DNA of 64,000 bases from Salinimonas iocasae (GTDB lineage: Bacteria > Pseudomonadota > Gammaproteobacteria > Enterobacterales > Alteromonadaceae), in NCBI RefSeq assembly GCF_006228385.1, contig NZ_CP039852.1:3747476-3811475 (forward strand), read 5' to 3'. Below are positions 28,231 through 37,814 of this stretch, piece after piece. The translations under genes and the position numbers were made by a program. The notes under the pieces are model-generated. The model ran no database searches and was not told where the DNA came from. It was given only the letters and a program-made list of their open reading frames with translations. Position 1 is the stretch's first letter; every line of letters begins with the position of its first letter.

Positions 28231-28539
28231 CTAGTACGGCAACTGCATGGTAAACGGTAAAGCGGTTTGTGTTTTTGATTTAGGCGGATTGCCAATCATT
28301 TCATCGTAAGGCGTATCGTGAATCATTACTGCCTGGGTAACCTGGCATGATGCAAACGCTTCACGAATATGACCAGCACTGAAAAAGCGCATTGGGCGGT
28401 CGCTGTCATCATAAATAAACCCGGTTTTCTCGCCAATGGTTATCTGCACCAGATAAACATTCATTTCAAATGACTGAACTTCAAGATAATCAATATCCGG
28501 GTTTCTTTGCTCAATATCTTTCATCAGAAACTTATGCAT
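28231..28539 (-). CDS. DUF6482-like small protein
   Basis: A 102-residue soluble protein. A core of alternating strands (YLEVQSFEMNVYLVQITIG and FIYDDSDRPMRFFSAGHIREAF) resembles the DUF6482 family of gamma-proteobacteria; role unknown. The start at 28539 is set by a GGGAG ribosome site six bases upstream; two further upstream ATGs in frame (28554, 28614) lack one. Convergent with the small membrane protein. Confidence 0.6.
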   Translation of the reverse strand: MHKFLMKDIEQRNPDIDYLEVQSFEMNVYLVQITIGEKTGFIYDDSDRPMRFFSAGHIREAFASCQVTQAVMIHDTPYDEMIGNPPKSKTQTALPFTMQLPY

Positions 28540-28835
28540 GATTGACTCCCGCATAGCATTTGGGTTCTTTACTATACTTTCTCCGTCAGGTTGATGTTCA
28601 TTAAATCTTTGCAAATCTCGCTCTGTTGGTGTTTAGCTTTAGTGACTAATGAGAGGCGTTGGTTTAAAGATTTTTGGCGTTAAAACGATCAAATTCTGTC
28701 TTTTTTATGTAGGAAAATGAACCAATCATGGAAATTTGCGTTTGTGCGTCTAATGCCCTTTCGTCATAAACGCATAGCAAGTATGATTCTTGTAAGACAT
28801 TGTTCTGAGGATTAATTTTATATGGTGGATATGTT

Positions 28836-29693
28836 ATGAGTGACCCGTCAGAAAAACGCAAGGTAGCCCCGCACATTGTATTAATAGCCATTATCATCAT
28901 TATTATTCTGGCCGTTGTGTTCTGGCCTTCTGATGATTCGTCTGAACAGGTAGAGGAAGCCGAGCCGACGGTTGAACCGCAAGAAACCTTACCTTCCGAT
29001 CAGGGCGATACCGAAGAGTTTGAGGGAACCCCCGAGCCTGAACCGGTAGAAATTGACCCTGAAACAGAGCCTGAGCCAATGCCAGAGCAGGAAGAAGTCG
29101 AACCAGAACCACTGGATAGCAGTGACGAGGGCATCAAAAACTCACTGTCCGGACTAAGTGAGCAGGAAGATACCAACACATTTCTGGTAGACGAAGGATT
29201 ATTGCAGCGCTTTGTCGTTTCAGTAACGAACGTTGCCAATGAGGAGATGGCTAACCAGCAGCCGCTTAAAGCGCCTGAACAGACATTTCGCGTATACAGC
29301 CAGGCTGGCAAAGAATGGATCGATGCTGCAAGCTACAAACGCTATACGCCGTATGTCAACATGATGGAATCAATGGATAATGAAGAGCTGGTAAATCTGT
29401 ATAAAAATTACCGTCCTCAGATTCAGGAAAAATATGCCGAGATCGGTAATCCGGATGAATCTTTTGATACCGTGGCTGTTAAAGCTATCAATGAGTTGCT
29501 CGATACACCTGAGGTACCGGTTCCAGTAGAGGTTTACAGTGATTCAGTGGCGTATAAGTATGCTGATCCGCAACTGGAAAATCTGAGCGCACCGCAAAAG
29601 CAACTATTGCGTACAGGCCCTGACAACATGCGTCGTATTAAAGCCAAGTTACGCGAAATAAAAGCTATGCTCGAGGAAGAAAATGGATCTTAA
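28836..29693 (+). CDS. DUF3014-domain membrane-anchored protein
   Basis: A 285-residue protein with one N-terminal transmembrane helix (about residues 14-30), then about 75 residues that are almost all Glu, Pro, Asp and Thr (an acidic PE-rich spacer) and a C-terminal domain from about residue 95 that fits DUF3014 (LVDEGLLQRFVVSVTNVAN, then the YTPYVNMMESMD helix). A spacer of this kind can reach across the periplasm. The family has no assigned function. It overlaps the next gene, a DUF1285 protein, by 11 bp. Confidence 0.85.
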   Translation: MSDPSEKRKVAPHIVLIAIIIIIILAVVFWPSDDSSEQVEEAEPTVEPQETLPSDQGDTEEFEGTPEPEPVEIDPETEPEPMPEQEEVEPEPLDSSDEGIKNSLSGLSEQEDTNTFLVDEGLLQRFVVSVTNVANEEMANQQPLKAPEQTFRVYSQAGKEWIDAASYKRYTPYVNMMESMDNEELVNLYKNYRPQIQEKYAEIGNPDESFDTVAVKAINELLDTPEVPVPVEVYSDSVAYKYADPQLENLSAPQKQLLRTGPDNMRRIKAKLREIKAMLEEENGS

Positions 29694-30252
29694 CAGATTC
29701 AGCCAGCAAATTACGGATGCTGCGGGAGATACCACCCGCAGTATTCCTCCCGTCGACAAGTGGGATCCGGAATTTTGCGGCAATATGAACATGACTATCA
29801 AGCTGGATGGCAGTTGGCACTATGAGGATAGCCCTATAGGCCGACAGTCACTGGTACGGTTATTTTCTTCGGTCATTAAGAAAGAAGATGAAAATTATTT
29901 TCTGGTCACACCCGTCGAAAAGCTCGGAATAACTGTTGAAGACGTGCCATTTTTGGTTACTCAATGGGAAGAGGACGATGACAGCATCGTGTTTACTACT
30001 AATGTCGGTGACCGATTTACATTGTCTTCTAATCATCCCCTTGAGCTCCGTGAGCCTCCGCAGGCACTTGGCGCGCCAGATAGCACGCCAATACCTTACG
30101 TATGTGTAAGAACAAACCTCTGGGCCCGTATTAATCAAAACGTCTATTATCAGCTGGTTGAGCACGCAGAGCGCCGACACAAAAATGGACGCCAGCAGCT
30201 GTTTGTTACCAGTGAATATGAACCTTTTGTTATCGGAGAACTTCCGGAATAG
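29683..30252 (+). CDS. DUF1285-domain protein
   Basis: A 189-residue cytoplasmic protein. The DUF1285 signature is visible: [20 protein letters not shown], then [30 protein letters not shown] and a later VKTN-like [19 protein letters not shown]. The family folds into two similar domains and is reported in many proteobacteria beside DUF3014, with no known reaction. It starts inside the end of the DUF3014 gene and is followed by a terminator. Confidence 0.88.
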   Translation: MDLNRFSQQITDAAGDTTRSIPPVDKWDPEFCGNMNMTIKLDGSWHYEDSPIGRQSLVRLFSSVIKKEDENYFLVTPVEKLGITVEDVPFLVTQWEEDDDSIVFTTNVGDRFTLSSNHPLELREPPQALGAPDSTPIPYVCVRTNLWARINQNVYYQLVEHAERRHKNGRQQLFVTSEYEPFVIGELPE

Positions 30253-30261
30253 TTTTCTGCC

Positions 30262-30285
30262 AAGTGGTCCGTGTGGGCCACTTTT
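30262..30285 (+). terminator. Terminator after DUF1285
   Basis: 9-bp stem AAGTGGTCC / GGGCCACTT with one T-G wobble and a GTGT loop, then a short T run. The stem starts 10 bp after the stop codon. Confidence 0.65.
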
Positions 30286-30355
30286 ACAACTACTTTACAT
30301 GCCCGTCCGCTCTGCCCTATTGTTACCCTTCACCTTAAAAACGGAAGCGCGCTTT

Positions 30356-31645
30356 ATGAATAATAAACTTTCTTGTCTTTGTCTGTGCCTAGGTAGTCTG
30401 ATGACCGCAAGTGTTACTGCTGATACGTTAATACATGCGGGAAAGCTGTTTGACGGAACCGGTACATCGCTGCGAAACAACGTAACGATTGTGATTGAAG
30501 GTAACAAGATAGCAGAAGTAAAAGATGGTTATGCAAAAGCAGGCAACGATGATGAAGTCATCGATTTAAAAAATAGTACAGTGCTTCCGGGCCTTATGGA
30601 TATGCATGTTCATTTGTCTTCGCAAAGCGGACCCGGTGCTTATCTTGAACGATACACTAAGAATGAAGCTGATTACGCTCTGACGGCCGCAAACTATGCG
30701 AAAAAAACCGTCCATGCCGGGTTTACCACTGTTCGTAATCTTGGTGATATCTACAACGAAACAGTAGCCCTGAGAAAGGCCATTGATAAAGGCTTACTGG
30801 AAGGGCCACGTATTTATACTGCCGCCAAATCAATTGCCACAACCGGTGGTCATGCTGATCCGAGCAACGGTATGGCGCGTGTTATCCGACCGGATACAGG
30901 TCCGGCAAGCGGTGTGGTCAATGGCACCGCAGAAGCGCGCGAAGCGGTCAGACAGCGTTACCAGGATGGTGCAGATGTTATTAAAATAACCGCCACTGGT
31001 GGCGTGCTGAGTGTGGCTAAAAGTGGTCAGAACCCTCAGTTTATGGACGACGAGCTACAGGCGATTGTTGAAACTGCCAACGACTACGATATGACCGTTG
31101 CAGTGCATGCGCATGGTAAAGAAGGAATGAAACGGGCCATCAAAGCGGGGGTGACTTCAATAGAACATGGCACCTACATGGATGAAGAAGCGATGGACCT
31201 GATGAAGCAGAACAATACTTACTATGTTCCGACGATTATGGCGGGTAAGTTTGTTGCTGAAAAAGCAAAAATAGATGGCTATTTCCCTGAGCTGGTTCGC
31301 CCTAAAGCCAAAGAGATAGGGCCATTGATACAGGATACCTTTAAAAAGGCGCATAATGCCGGTGTTAACATCGCTTTTGGTACCGACTCCGGCGTATCAG
31401 CACATGGTGATAACGCCCAGGAATTTGGCTTTATGGTTGAAGCCGGTATGTCAGAAGCCGATGCATTGCTTAGCGCAACAAAACATGCAGCAGCGATGCT
31501 TAAAATAGATGACCAGTTAGGCAGCGTAGAAAGCGGTAAATTGGCCGATATTATCGCTGTAAATGGGAACCCAATTGAAGATATCAGCGTAATGGAATCT
31601 GTTACCTTCGTAATGAAGGATGGTAAGGTCATGAAACAAAAGTAG
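30356..31645 (+). CDS. Exported metal-dependent amidohydrolase (prolidase-like)
   Basis: A 429-residue member of the amidohydrolase superfamily. A signal peptide ends near SVTA-D (about residue 23). The binuclear metal site is visible as MHVHL near residue 85, a carboxylated-lysine candidate in [11 protein letters not shown], histidines in VAVHAHG and IEHGT, and the last Asp in AFGTDSGV. The C-terminal strand block [13 protein letters not shown] closes the beta-sandwich. It is closest in pattern to Xaa-Pro dipeptidase-related imidazolonepropionase-like enzymes. The start at 30356 follows GGAAG, while an earlier in-frame reading overlaps DUF1285. Six bp separate it from the VTT gene, so they probably form an operon. 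Confidence 0.9.
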   Translation: MNNKLSCLCLCLGSLMTASVTADTLIHAGKLFDGTGTSLRNNVTIVIEGNKIAEVKDGYAKAGNDDEVIDLKNSTVLPGLMDMHVHLSSQSGPGAYLERYTKNEADYALTAANYAKKTVHAGFTTVRNLGDIYNETVALRKAIDKGLLEGPRIYTAAKSIATTGGHADPSNGMARVIRPDTGPASGVVNGTAEAREAVRQRYQDGADVIKITATGGVLSVAKSGQNPQFMDDELQAIVETANDYDMTVAVHAHGKEGMKRAIKAGVTSIEHGTYMDEEAMDLMKQNNTYYVPTIMAGKFVAEKAKIDGYFPELVRPKAKEIGPLIQDTFKKAHNAGVNIAFGTDSGVSAHGDNAQEFGFMVEAGMSEADALLSATKHAAAMLKIDDQLGSVESGKLADIIAVNGNPIEDISVMESVTFVMKDGKVMKQK

Positions 31646-31651
31646 GACGCC

Positions 31652-32236
31652 ATGGGCATACGCGCACAGGTTAAGGAAAGAACCCGAAGGTTAAAAAATT
31701 CTGAAAATATGCTTTCGGGTGTGGCGATTGCCTCAATGCTCGAATCAACTGTTGTCCCTATTCCTTTAGAGGCTGTGCTCGTCCCCCTGATGCAGGCCAG
31801 ACGCGATAAGCTGTGGATGATCGCGTTCATGGCCACCCTGGGTTGCCTGGTTGGCGCTATTATTGGCTATGGTCTTGGTTATTTCCTGTTCGATCTTGTC
31901 GGTGACTGGGTCATTGAAACATTCTCTAACCAGGAGCAATTCGATAGCGTTAAACAGCAAATGCAGCGTCAGGGCTTCTGGTTTGTGCTGACCCTTGGCA
32001 TAGCACCCATCCCCTTTCAAATAGCCATGCTGGCAGCTGGCGCTGCTAAATACTCTCTGTTCTTTTTCGTGCTGGCGACGGTGATAGCTCGCTCAATTCG
32101 GTATTTTGGACTGGCTGTTGTGGTATACATTGCTGGTAATCAGGCAGAAGCGCTAATCCGCCAATACAAAGCAAGTGCAATTGTTGGGCTGACACTGCTG
32201 GTTTTATTACTCTGGTACGTCAGCACATTATTTTGA
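31652..32236 (+). CDS. VTT-domain (YqaA/DedA-like) membrane protein
   Basis: A 194-residue membrane protein with about five helices. The family signature is present: SMLESTVVPIPLEAVLVPLM near residues 28-47, GAIIGYGLGYFLFD and the later GIAPIPFQIAMLAAGAAK. VTT proteins in bacteria are linked to membrane lipid translocation, including undecaprenyl-phosphate or phospholipid flipping; which applies here is unknown. It begins 6 bp after the amidohydrolase stop. Confidence 0.85.
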   Translation: MGIRAQVKERTRRLKNSENMLSGVAIASMLESTVVPIPLEAVLVPLMQARRDKLWMIAFMATLGCLVGAIIGYGLGYFLFDLVGDWVIETFSNQEQFDSVKQQMQRQGFWFVLTLGIAPIPFQIAMLAAGAAKYSLFFFVLATVIARSIRYFGLAVVVYIAGNQAEALIRQYKASAIVGLTLLVLLLWYVSTLF

Positions 32237-32254
32237 CGAACTGCACAAGCGATA

Positions 32255-32298
32255 TTGACGAACGATATAAAGCACTCTATTATTGATAATAATTCTCA
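32255..32298 (+). promoter_or_regulatory. Fur-box-controlled sigma70 promoter
   Basis: TTGACG (32255-32260), 17 bp, then TATTAT (32278-32283) form a strong sigma70 promoter. Immediately downstream, at 32284-32298, is TGATAATAATTCTCA, which matches the 7-1-7 Fur consensus TGATAATNATTATCA at 13 of the 14 defined positions. A repressor bound there would cover the start of transcription. Predicted effect: the downstream gene is off in iron-rich and on in iron-poor cells. Confidence 0.8.
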
Positions 32299-32328
32299 TT
32301 TACATTAAATATGTTTAAGGAGATTCCG

Positions 32329-32784
32329 GTGCGGTCGAGTTATATAAGCAGCAAGTATAAACAATGGTTACAGGCTAACCCTGAGGATGCGAGAGTGCAG
32401 CGTACTCAGATGCAGCAGACCGCCAACCGCTTTCTGGAAGAGGGGGATGAAGCCAGTGCCATTCATTGCAGCGGACAGGCACTGGAAATAGCTCAGGCCA
32501 TCATACAATCTCTACGCAGCCCTGAAGAAGGCGCTACGCTTATTTCTCAGGATTTTATCGCCTACGGTGCGCTGGCCATTTACCTGTCTAATCATTATCG
32601 AGCGGCGGGAGAAAAACGCGCAGCGCAGGAAATAATACAGGATGCTCAGCAGCAGCTTATCGCACTAACGCCGTTATATGCCAGTGAGCCTCAGGTCGCG
32701 AAACTTATTCAGGCGATAGTGCAATCACTCAACGATGACCAGCCTTCCCCGACTACCGGTCCTGACGGGCAATTACTTCACTAA
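32329..32784 (+). CDS. Iron-regulated TPR-like protein, unknown function
   Basis: A 151-residue soluble helical protein with no family I recognise. Two antiparallel helices recur (QTANRFLEEGDEASAIHCSGQALEIAQAII and LAIYLSNHYRAAGEKRAAQEIIQDAQQQL) in a pattern like tetratricopeptide repeats, suggesting protein binding. The start is GTG at 32329: AAGGAG lies exactly six bases before it, whereas the in-frame ATG at 32311 has no ribosome site. It is preceded by a Fur-type promoter and followed at once by a 58-codon ORF. It is the only gene in the window with an evident iron operator. Confidence 0.75.
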   Translation: MRSSYISSKYKQWLQANPEDARVQRTQMQQTANRFLEEGDEASAIHCSGQALEIAQAIIQSLRSPEEGATLISQDFIAYGALAIYLSNHYRAAGEKRAAQEIIQDAQQQLIALTPLYASEPQVAKLIQAIVQSLNDDQPSPTTGPDGQLLH

Positions 32785-32790
32785 GCAGCT

Positions 32791-32967
32791 ATGAAAATGT
32801 CTAATCAGTCTGCTCAACCCGAAAACATGGTGCACATCACACTAAGCGTCGAAACAATGAAACGACTTTTGCAGCATCACGCTTTGCACGTCACCGATTT
32901 TACCTGTAGTTCAGAGCATTCCAAAAACCTTGTCCATCAGACGTTACTTAAATCTATCCGGTCTTAA
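32791..32967 (+). CDS. 58-residue small protein downstream of the Fur-regulated gene
   Basis: A short ORF (58 aa) starting at the ATG 6 bp after the previous stop. It has a helix (VETMKRLLQHHALHVTD), one Cys in FTCSSEHSK and a second helix (NLVHQTLLKSIRS). I do not recognise the family. Three histidines and one Cys are close together but form no known metal motif. The ribosome site is weak (AGCAG), and a second ATG two codons later is possible. Its position suggests it belongs to the same iron-controlled transcript. Confidence 0.55.
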   Translation: MKMSNQSAQPENMVHITLSVETMKRLLQHHALHVTDFTCSSEHSKNLVHQTLLKSIRS

Positions 32968-33048
32968 TTTATATTTATTGAATATGAAGTAATCATGAAA
33001 GGTCATTAAACCGTAAGCAGATAATAACAATATTTACGGAGCAAGATC

Positions 33049-33846
33049 TTGACTGATAACTGGAAATCTATGCTGGCCTTTGGCGGGTATGCAGCTAAAA
33101 CTGTTGTGTACTGTCTTTTAGGCGTACTGATTCTACAATCTGCCATTGGCGCTTACGGGTCAGATTCCCCGTCTCAAAAAAATGTTTTCATGTCTATTCT
33201 TGAGCAACCCTTTGGGCGAATTCTGCTGGGCGCAGTCATCGTCGGTATGGCATGTTACGTACTTTGGCGCTTTGTTCAGGCCGGTCTTAATATAGATAAC
33301 CTGGATATGAGCAAAGCGAAAGATGTTGTTACGCGAATATTCTATTTTGTATCCGGCATCATCTACGCATTTGGTACCTATCTGGCTATCAAAGTATTCC
33401 AGGGAGCGGGTGGATCGTCAAGCGGCGGCCAGAGTAACAGCGAGGAAATGTCATCAACCCTGATGCAGCAACAGTGGGGCATATATCTGGTCGCTGCGGT
33501 CGGTATCATCATCGTTATCTTCTCTTTTATACAGTTCAAACACGCGTTCAAAGCAGACTTCATGGACAAGTTCGATGTTCACAGAATGTCGGCAAGAATT
33601 AAAAAGCTGAGTCGTGTGGTAGGGCGTATGGGCTTCTTTGCACGGGGTATTGTTTATATTCTGGTTGGGGGATTTTTCATTCAGGCAGCCTATAAGGCTG
33701 ATCCCCAGGAAGCTGGCGGCCTTAAAGAAGCGCTGGATACCATTGTGCAGCAAAGCTATGGTCAATATGCACTAATGGTGGTCGGTGCGGGTATTTTCTT
33801 ATTTGGTATTTTCTGTGCGATTGAAAGTCGCTATCACAAAACCTGA
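33049..33846 (+). CDS. DUF1206 membrane protein
   Basis: A 265-residue protein with six predicted transmembrane helices, made of three repeats of a two-helix unit; each begins with a small/aromatic helix (GGYAAKTVVYCLLGVLIL, TRIFYFVSGIIYAFGTYL, GRMGFFARGIVYILVGGF) and ends in an LLGAVIVGMACYVLWRF-like helix. This is the DUF1206 layout; function unknown. The start is TTG at 33049, fixed by GGAG seven bases upstream; no better ATG is near. Confidence 0.85.
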   Translation: MTDNWKSMLAFGGYAAKTVVYCLLGVLILQSAIGAYGSDSPSQKNVFMSILEQPFGRILLGAVIVGMACYVLWRFVQAGLNIDNLDMSKAKDVVTRIFYFVSGIIYAFGTYLAIKVFQGAGGSSSGGQSNSEEMSSTLMQQQWGIYLVAAVGIIIVIFSFIQFKHAFKADFMDKFDVHRMSARIKKLSRVVGRMGFFARGIVYILVGGFFIQAAYKADPQEAGGLKEALDTIVQQSYGQYALMVVGAGIFLFGIFCAIESRYHKT

Positions 33847-33884
33847 GTGTAAAGACCAGGTTTTGTGAAATATATTAGAGTAAG

Positions 33885-33912
33885 AAAAAAGGGGGCTTTA
33901 GCCCCCTTTTTT
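33885..33912. terminator. Bidirectional terminator between DUF1206 and tusA
   Basis: Six A, a 6-bp GGGGGC / GCCCCC stem with a TTTA loop, then six T: usable in both directions. The last codons and the stop of tusA lie inside the hairpin. Confidence 0.9.
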
Positions 33913-34149
33913 AATAAGATATTCGTAAGGTAACTCATCGGTTTGCGATTTAAGCAAAGTATGTTGCATGAACCGACAGAAACTTGGAACATCACGCGCC
34001 GTAGACGGATCGTCCGCTGTAATATATACCGTTTCGCCATCAGCCATTTTTCTGACTTTCAGGCGAATCATCATTACCGGTTCGGGGCACCGTAGTCCTT
34101 TTGCATCCAGCTGATAATCCGCATCGTGAAAATCGTTTATATCATTCAC
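33898..34149 (-). CDS. tusA: Sulfurtransferase TusA family protein
   Basis: An 83-residue sulfur carrier. The family motif CPEP is at residues 21-24 ([16 protein letters not shown]), where Cys21 carries the persulfide passed on to tRNA 2-thiolation or molybdenum-cofactor routes. The conserved [11 protein letters not shown] turn and closing [10 protein letters not shown] are intact. It lies 2 bp downstream of pyrE on the minus strand. The stop codon (33898-33900) is within a terminator hairpin, and the terminal Lys-Lys-Gly-Gly codons supply one of its arms. Confidence 0.92.
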   Translation of the reverse strand: MNDINDFHDADYQLDAKGLRCPEPVMMIRLKVRKMADGETVYITADDPSTARDVPSFCRFMQHTLLKSQTDELPYEYLIKKGG

Positions 34150-34151
34150 AG

Positions 34152-34793
34152 TCAGATTCCGTATTGCTCACGATAGGCGTTAATTGTGTTGATACGATCC
34201 TGTTGTGCCGGTTGTTCTTTGAGATACGAAACAACATCGGCTAGTGTCACAATGGAAACAACTTGCGTATCAAAATCTCGCTCAACTTCCTGTATAGCGG
34301 ACAATTCACCCTGACCACGCTCCTGACGGTCTAACGCAATCAAAACCCCAGCCAATGAAGCATTATTCTGCTCAATCAGCTGCATAGACTCACGAATAGC
34401 GGTACCAGCGGTGATAACATCATCCACCAGCATAACTTTACCTTCCAGTGGACTACCCACCAGATTTCCGCCCTCGCCATGCGTCTTGGCTTCTTTGCGG
34501 TTAAAGCAATAAGGGGTGTCTACATCATGCTGATCAGCTAACGCTACAGCGGTGGTGGTTGCAATTGGAATCCCTTTGTAAGCAGGCCCGAATAATACAT
34601 CGAACTCAATTCCGGCATCCATCAGCGCAGCCGCATAGAACCGACCAAGCTTGGCCAGGTCACCGCCACGATTAAATAGCCCTGCATTGAAGAAGTAAGG
34701 GCTCGTTCGACCAGATTTTAAGGTAAATTCACCAAATTTCAGTACGCCGCGGGCAATTGCAAACTCAATAAATTCTTTCTGGAACGGTTTCAT
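34152..34793 (-). CDS. pyrE: Orotate phosphoribosyltransferase
   Basis: A 213-residue enzyme that makes orotidine 5'-phosphate from orotate and PRPP in pyrimidine synthesis. The PRPP motif [14 protein letters not shown] is near residue 120, the flexible catalytic loop [13 protein letters not shown] near 98-110, and [13 protein letters not shown] near 68. AGGAG is present 8-12 bases before the ATG. rph precedes it by 11 bp, the same rph-pyrE order as in E. coli. Confidence 0.97.
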   Translation of the reverse strand: MKPFQKEFIEFAIARGVLKFGEFTLKSGRTSPYFFNAGLFNRGGDLAKLGRFYAAALMDAGIEFDVLFGPAYKGIPIATTTAVALADQHDVDTPYCFNRKEAKTHGEGGNLVGSPLEGKVMLVDDVITAGTAIRESMQLIEQNNASLAGVLIALDRQERGQGELSAIQEVERDFDTQVVSIVTLADVVSYLKEQPAQQDRINTINAYREQYGI

Positions 34794-34804
34794 AGCCCTT
34801 CTCC

Positions 34805-35518
34805 TTACGCCAGTGCAGCCTTTTGTGCATCAAACAATTCGCGCAAACCGTGCTTAGCAATCTCCAGCATCTCGTTCATTTCGTCGAACGAGAACGGTTC
34901 ACCCTCAGCAGTACCTTGTACTTCAATAAGCTTGCCGGTTTCAGTCATAACAATATTCATGTCAGTTTCGGCTGTTGAGTCTTCTGTGTACTCCAAATCA
35001 GCGATGGCTGCACCATCGTGAATACCCACTGACAGTGCGGCAATCATGTGCTTTAACGGGTTGGCTTTGATAATACCTTTGGCGCGCATATACGTCAGCG
35101 CATCAACCAGTGCAACACACGCTCCTGTGATAGACGCTGTTCGTGTGCCACCGTCCGCCTGGATAACATCACAATCCAGTGTAATGGTGTTTTCGCCTAA
35201 CAATTTCAGATCAATAGCGGCGCGCAGGGAGCGGGCAATCAGCCGCTGGATTTCCAGTGTACGTCCGCCTTGCTTGCCCCGGGCTGCTTCACGCTGACTA
35301 CGGGTGTGGGTAGAACGTGGCAACATGCTGTACTCAGCTGTTACCCAGCCTTTGCCCTGACCTTTCATGAACCGTGGCACACCTTCTTCCACCGTTGCAT
35401 TACAAAGTACTTTAGTATTGCCAAACTCTATCAGCACAGAGCCTTCGGCATGACAGGTAAAGTTACGGGTAATGGTGACCGGACGGATTTGACTGGCAGT
35501 TCTGCCACTTGGACGCAT
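34805..35518 (-). CDS. rph: Ribonuclease PH
   Basis: A 237-residue phosphorolytic 3'-5' exoribonuclease that trims tRNA 3' ends. The family start [14 protein letters not shown] is at 35518, with AGGAG about 8 bases upstream; a longer reading adds 12 residues and is rejected. Phosphate-binding [22 protein letters not shown] and [12 protein letters not shown] are intact, so this is not the frameshifted form seen in some E. coli K-12 strains. First gene of rph-pyrE-tusA. Confidence 0.97.
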   Translation of the reverse strand: MRPSGRTASQIRPVTITRNFTCHAEGSVLIEFGNTKVLCNATVEEGVPRFMKGQGKGWVTAEYSMLPRSTHTRSQREAARGKQGGRTLEIQRLIARSLRAAIDLKLLGENTITLDCDVIQADGGTRTASITGACVALVDALTYMRAKGIIKANPLKHMIAALSVGIHDGAAIADLEYTEDSTAETDMNIVMTETGKLIEVQGTAEGEPFSFDEMNEMLEIAKHGLRELFDAQKAALA

Positions 35519-35657
35519 AGGTTTCTCCTGATTAGGCACATTTTTTATGTACATAGTAAAGTGCGGTAAGTATAACGCACTTGCCTAATCAAGTTGAGCA
35601 TCGAATAAAAGATTTATAGCGCGGTGTAAGCGGGCCGGATGGCCCGCCGGTAAGAAA

Positions 35658-37604
35658 TTAATTGAAGTTTGTTTGAAGAAACTTTGCCACCTCACTGTAG
35701 TACTCAGCGCGATTATTCTCATCATAAAACCCGTGGGTTTCTTCATCCCGAACAAACCACTCATAAGACTTTTGAGCGTTATCCAGCGCAGTTTTCAATC
35801 GTTCAGCATGCTCAAAAGGCACGCGGCGATCTCTTTTTCCGTGCGCGATAAGAACAGGACCACCAATAGACTGAACGTGGTTCACCGGAGAAAAGTCAGC
35901 CAACTGCTTTTGGTCGGTGCCAATTGCACGTTTTAAAAAGCTTTCACCCCAAAGCTCGGTAGGTGTATCACCTTCTTCATACATCAGATTCAAATCGTAG
36001 ACACCTGCCATTGATATCGCGCATTTGAACAGATCGGGTGCCAGCGATGCTGACATCAGTGCAGAATAGCCGCCAAAACTTGCCCCCATAATGCAAATAT
36101 TTGCTTTATCAATATTTCCCTGCTCAGCTGCCCAGCGCGTACCATCGATAATATCCTGTTGCATTAAATCACCCCAGTGATGGTATCCGGCTTGCTGATA
36201 ATCAGTACCATAACCACCCGACCCACGGTAATTAACCTGAAGCACTGCATAGCCCTGACCAGCCAGCATCTGAACATCCCGGTCGAATCCCCAATAATCA
36301 CGGACACCGTGAGGCCCGCCATGCACTAATGTCACCAGGGGGACCTTTTCATCTTTAGCCTTACCTACCGGGTAAGTCAGATAGCCATGAATAAGTGTGC
36401 CGTCGGTAGCAGGAAAAGTGACCGGCTGTGTTTCAGAGAAATCATCAATACTGATATGGTTCATATTCGCCAGCAACTGAGTCAGCTGACCGGAAGACTT
36501 ATCAAATAAATAGAACGTACCCGCATCAATGTCATTGTAAGCGTATAATACCCAGTATCGGCCATTACTCGACCGGCTGGTTAAAGAAAGTGAATACCCC
36601 GGCAACGCACTAAGCATACCTTTGAACAGACTTGCCTCTTCTCCTGCATCTTCAAACATCATATAAGCGGGGCGGCCGTCATCTACCCGGATTGCATAGG
36701 CATCAGTATTGTCGACCGTCACGTTAATACTACCAGGCGAAAGCGAGACCTTCTTATCCGTGTAAATCTCTTCCCGTTTACCTGTTTCAAGAGACATTCT
36801 GAACAGGCCCACTTTATCCTGTTCGAAGTTATCCAGATAGATGGCATCTTTAGCGTTGTTACTAAGCGCGACGGGCTGGAAAGCGTTGCCGAAGTTGTCA
36901 GAAACCTCACTCCACTCTTCATCAATATAGCGATATATCTTCTTATCGCCGCTTTCGTCAGTACCAATTGCCATTTTCAGATTACCCTGCTTATCAGCAA
37001 AAAAGCTGGCCTGCTGGGCGGGAGCTAACGTGACAGGTTTAAGCAATCTCCCCGTATAAATATCTAATTTATGAACTGAGGCATAGCGATAGTTTCCTTC
37101 TGACATGGGCGTAGAGGAGATTAGAATATGCCGCTTATCGTCAGGCAGAATACTTATAATTTCAGCCCAGCCTTCGGTCGCCTGTTTACGACGAATTTTG
37201 GTGTCCATACGCTCTTGCACAGTGAATCCGTAAATCATCTCACCCTGCGTACCGTCGTAGTTAACAGCATACAGCTCGCCATAGTTTGACGATTCCGTCT
37301 GCCAGGGTTTACGACGCCATATTTCCAGTACTATTCTTTCATTATTACCCCAGTAGAAATTACCCACATCTCCGCGGGTTCCCAGACTGGCCCCACCAAG
37401 AACAGAGAAATCTTTCAGGCTGAAGATGGCCAGATTTCTGGCACCTTTATCATCAAAGCTAACGGCCAGCTTACTGCCGTCGGGAGAGAGCTTAGCGCTT
37501 TGATATTTATAATTTTTGGCTATGTCGTTTAACGTAAACGTTGCCTGAGTTGAAAACGAAAAAAGTGCGAGAGAAACTAAAATAAGCAGGTGGATATACT
37601 TCAT
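35658..37604 (-). CDS. Exported S9 peptidase (second copy)
   Basis: A 648-residue prolyl-oligopeptidase-type serine peptidase. The start at 37604 gives the signal peptide MKYIHLLILVSLALF with cleavage near TQA-T; an upstream ATG 57 bp earlier is less likely. The C-terminal hydrolase domain has the nucleophile in GASFGGYSALM (near residue 510), Asp in GKRDRRVPFE (near 590) and His in EETHGFYDENN (near 623). It resembles the copy at 12.9-14.9 kb in layout but the propeller regions differ, so these look like separate substrates. Converges with rph downstream at a 103-bp gap. Confidence 0.92.
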   Translation of the reverse strand: MKYIHLLILVSLALFSFSTQATFTLNDIAKNYKYQSAKLSPDGSKLAVSFDDKGARNLAIFSLKDFSVLGGASLGTRGDVGNFYWGNNERIVLEIWRRKPWQTESSNYGELYAVNYDGTQGEMIYGFTVQERMDTKIRRKQATEGWAEIISILPDDKRHILISSTPMSEGNYRYASVHKLDIYTGRLLKPVTLAPAQQASFFADKQGNLKMAIGTDESGDKKIYRYIDEEWSEVSDNFGNAFQPVALSNNAKDAIYLDNFEQDKVGLFRMSLETGKREEIYTDKKVSLSPGSINVTVDNTDAYAIRVDDGRPAYMMFEDAGEEASLFKGMLSALPGYSLSLTSRSSNGRYWVLYAYNDIDAGTFYLFDKSSGQLTQLLANMNHISIDDFSETQPVTFPATDGTLIHGYLTYPVGKAKDEKVPLVTLVHGGPHGVRDYWGFDRDVQMLAGQGYAVLQVNYRGSGGYGTDYQQAGYHHWGDLMQQDIIDGTRWAAEQGNIDKANICIMGASFGGYSALMSASLAPDLFKCAISMAGVYDLNLMYEEGDTPTELWGESFLKRAIGTDQKQLADFSPVNHVQSIGGPVLIAHGKRDRRVPFEHAERLKTALDNAQKSYEWFVRDEETHGFYDENNRAEYYSEVAKFLQTNFN

Positions 37605-37814
37605 TTTTACGTCCGTGTGCATGTGTTTTGCGAATTTATTATTATGATGGTCGCAAAGCATACGAAAAGGTTATTTGCTATTCAATATCTCCTGTACCAA
37701 ATTTAATGAAGTGCATAGATAACAGCAAAAACAATGATTTCTAGTCATTATCTATCGACTTCACGTATCATCAAGCGATAGCATCAAATTCGCTGATCAA
37801 AAAAGGCTATTCCT

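Noticed and set aside
28664..28900. Minus-strand 78-residue frame upstream of DUF3014
   Set aside because: It starts inside the DUF3014 gene, has no ribosome site and does not resemble a known family. The intergenic stretch 28540-28835 otherwise shows nothing I can support.
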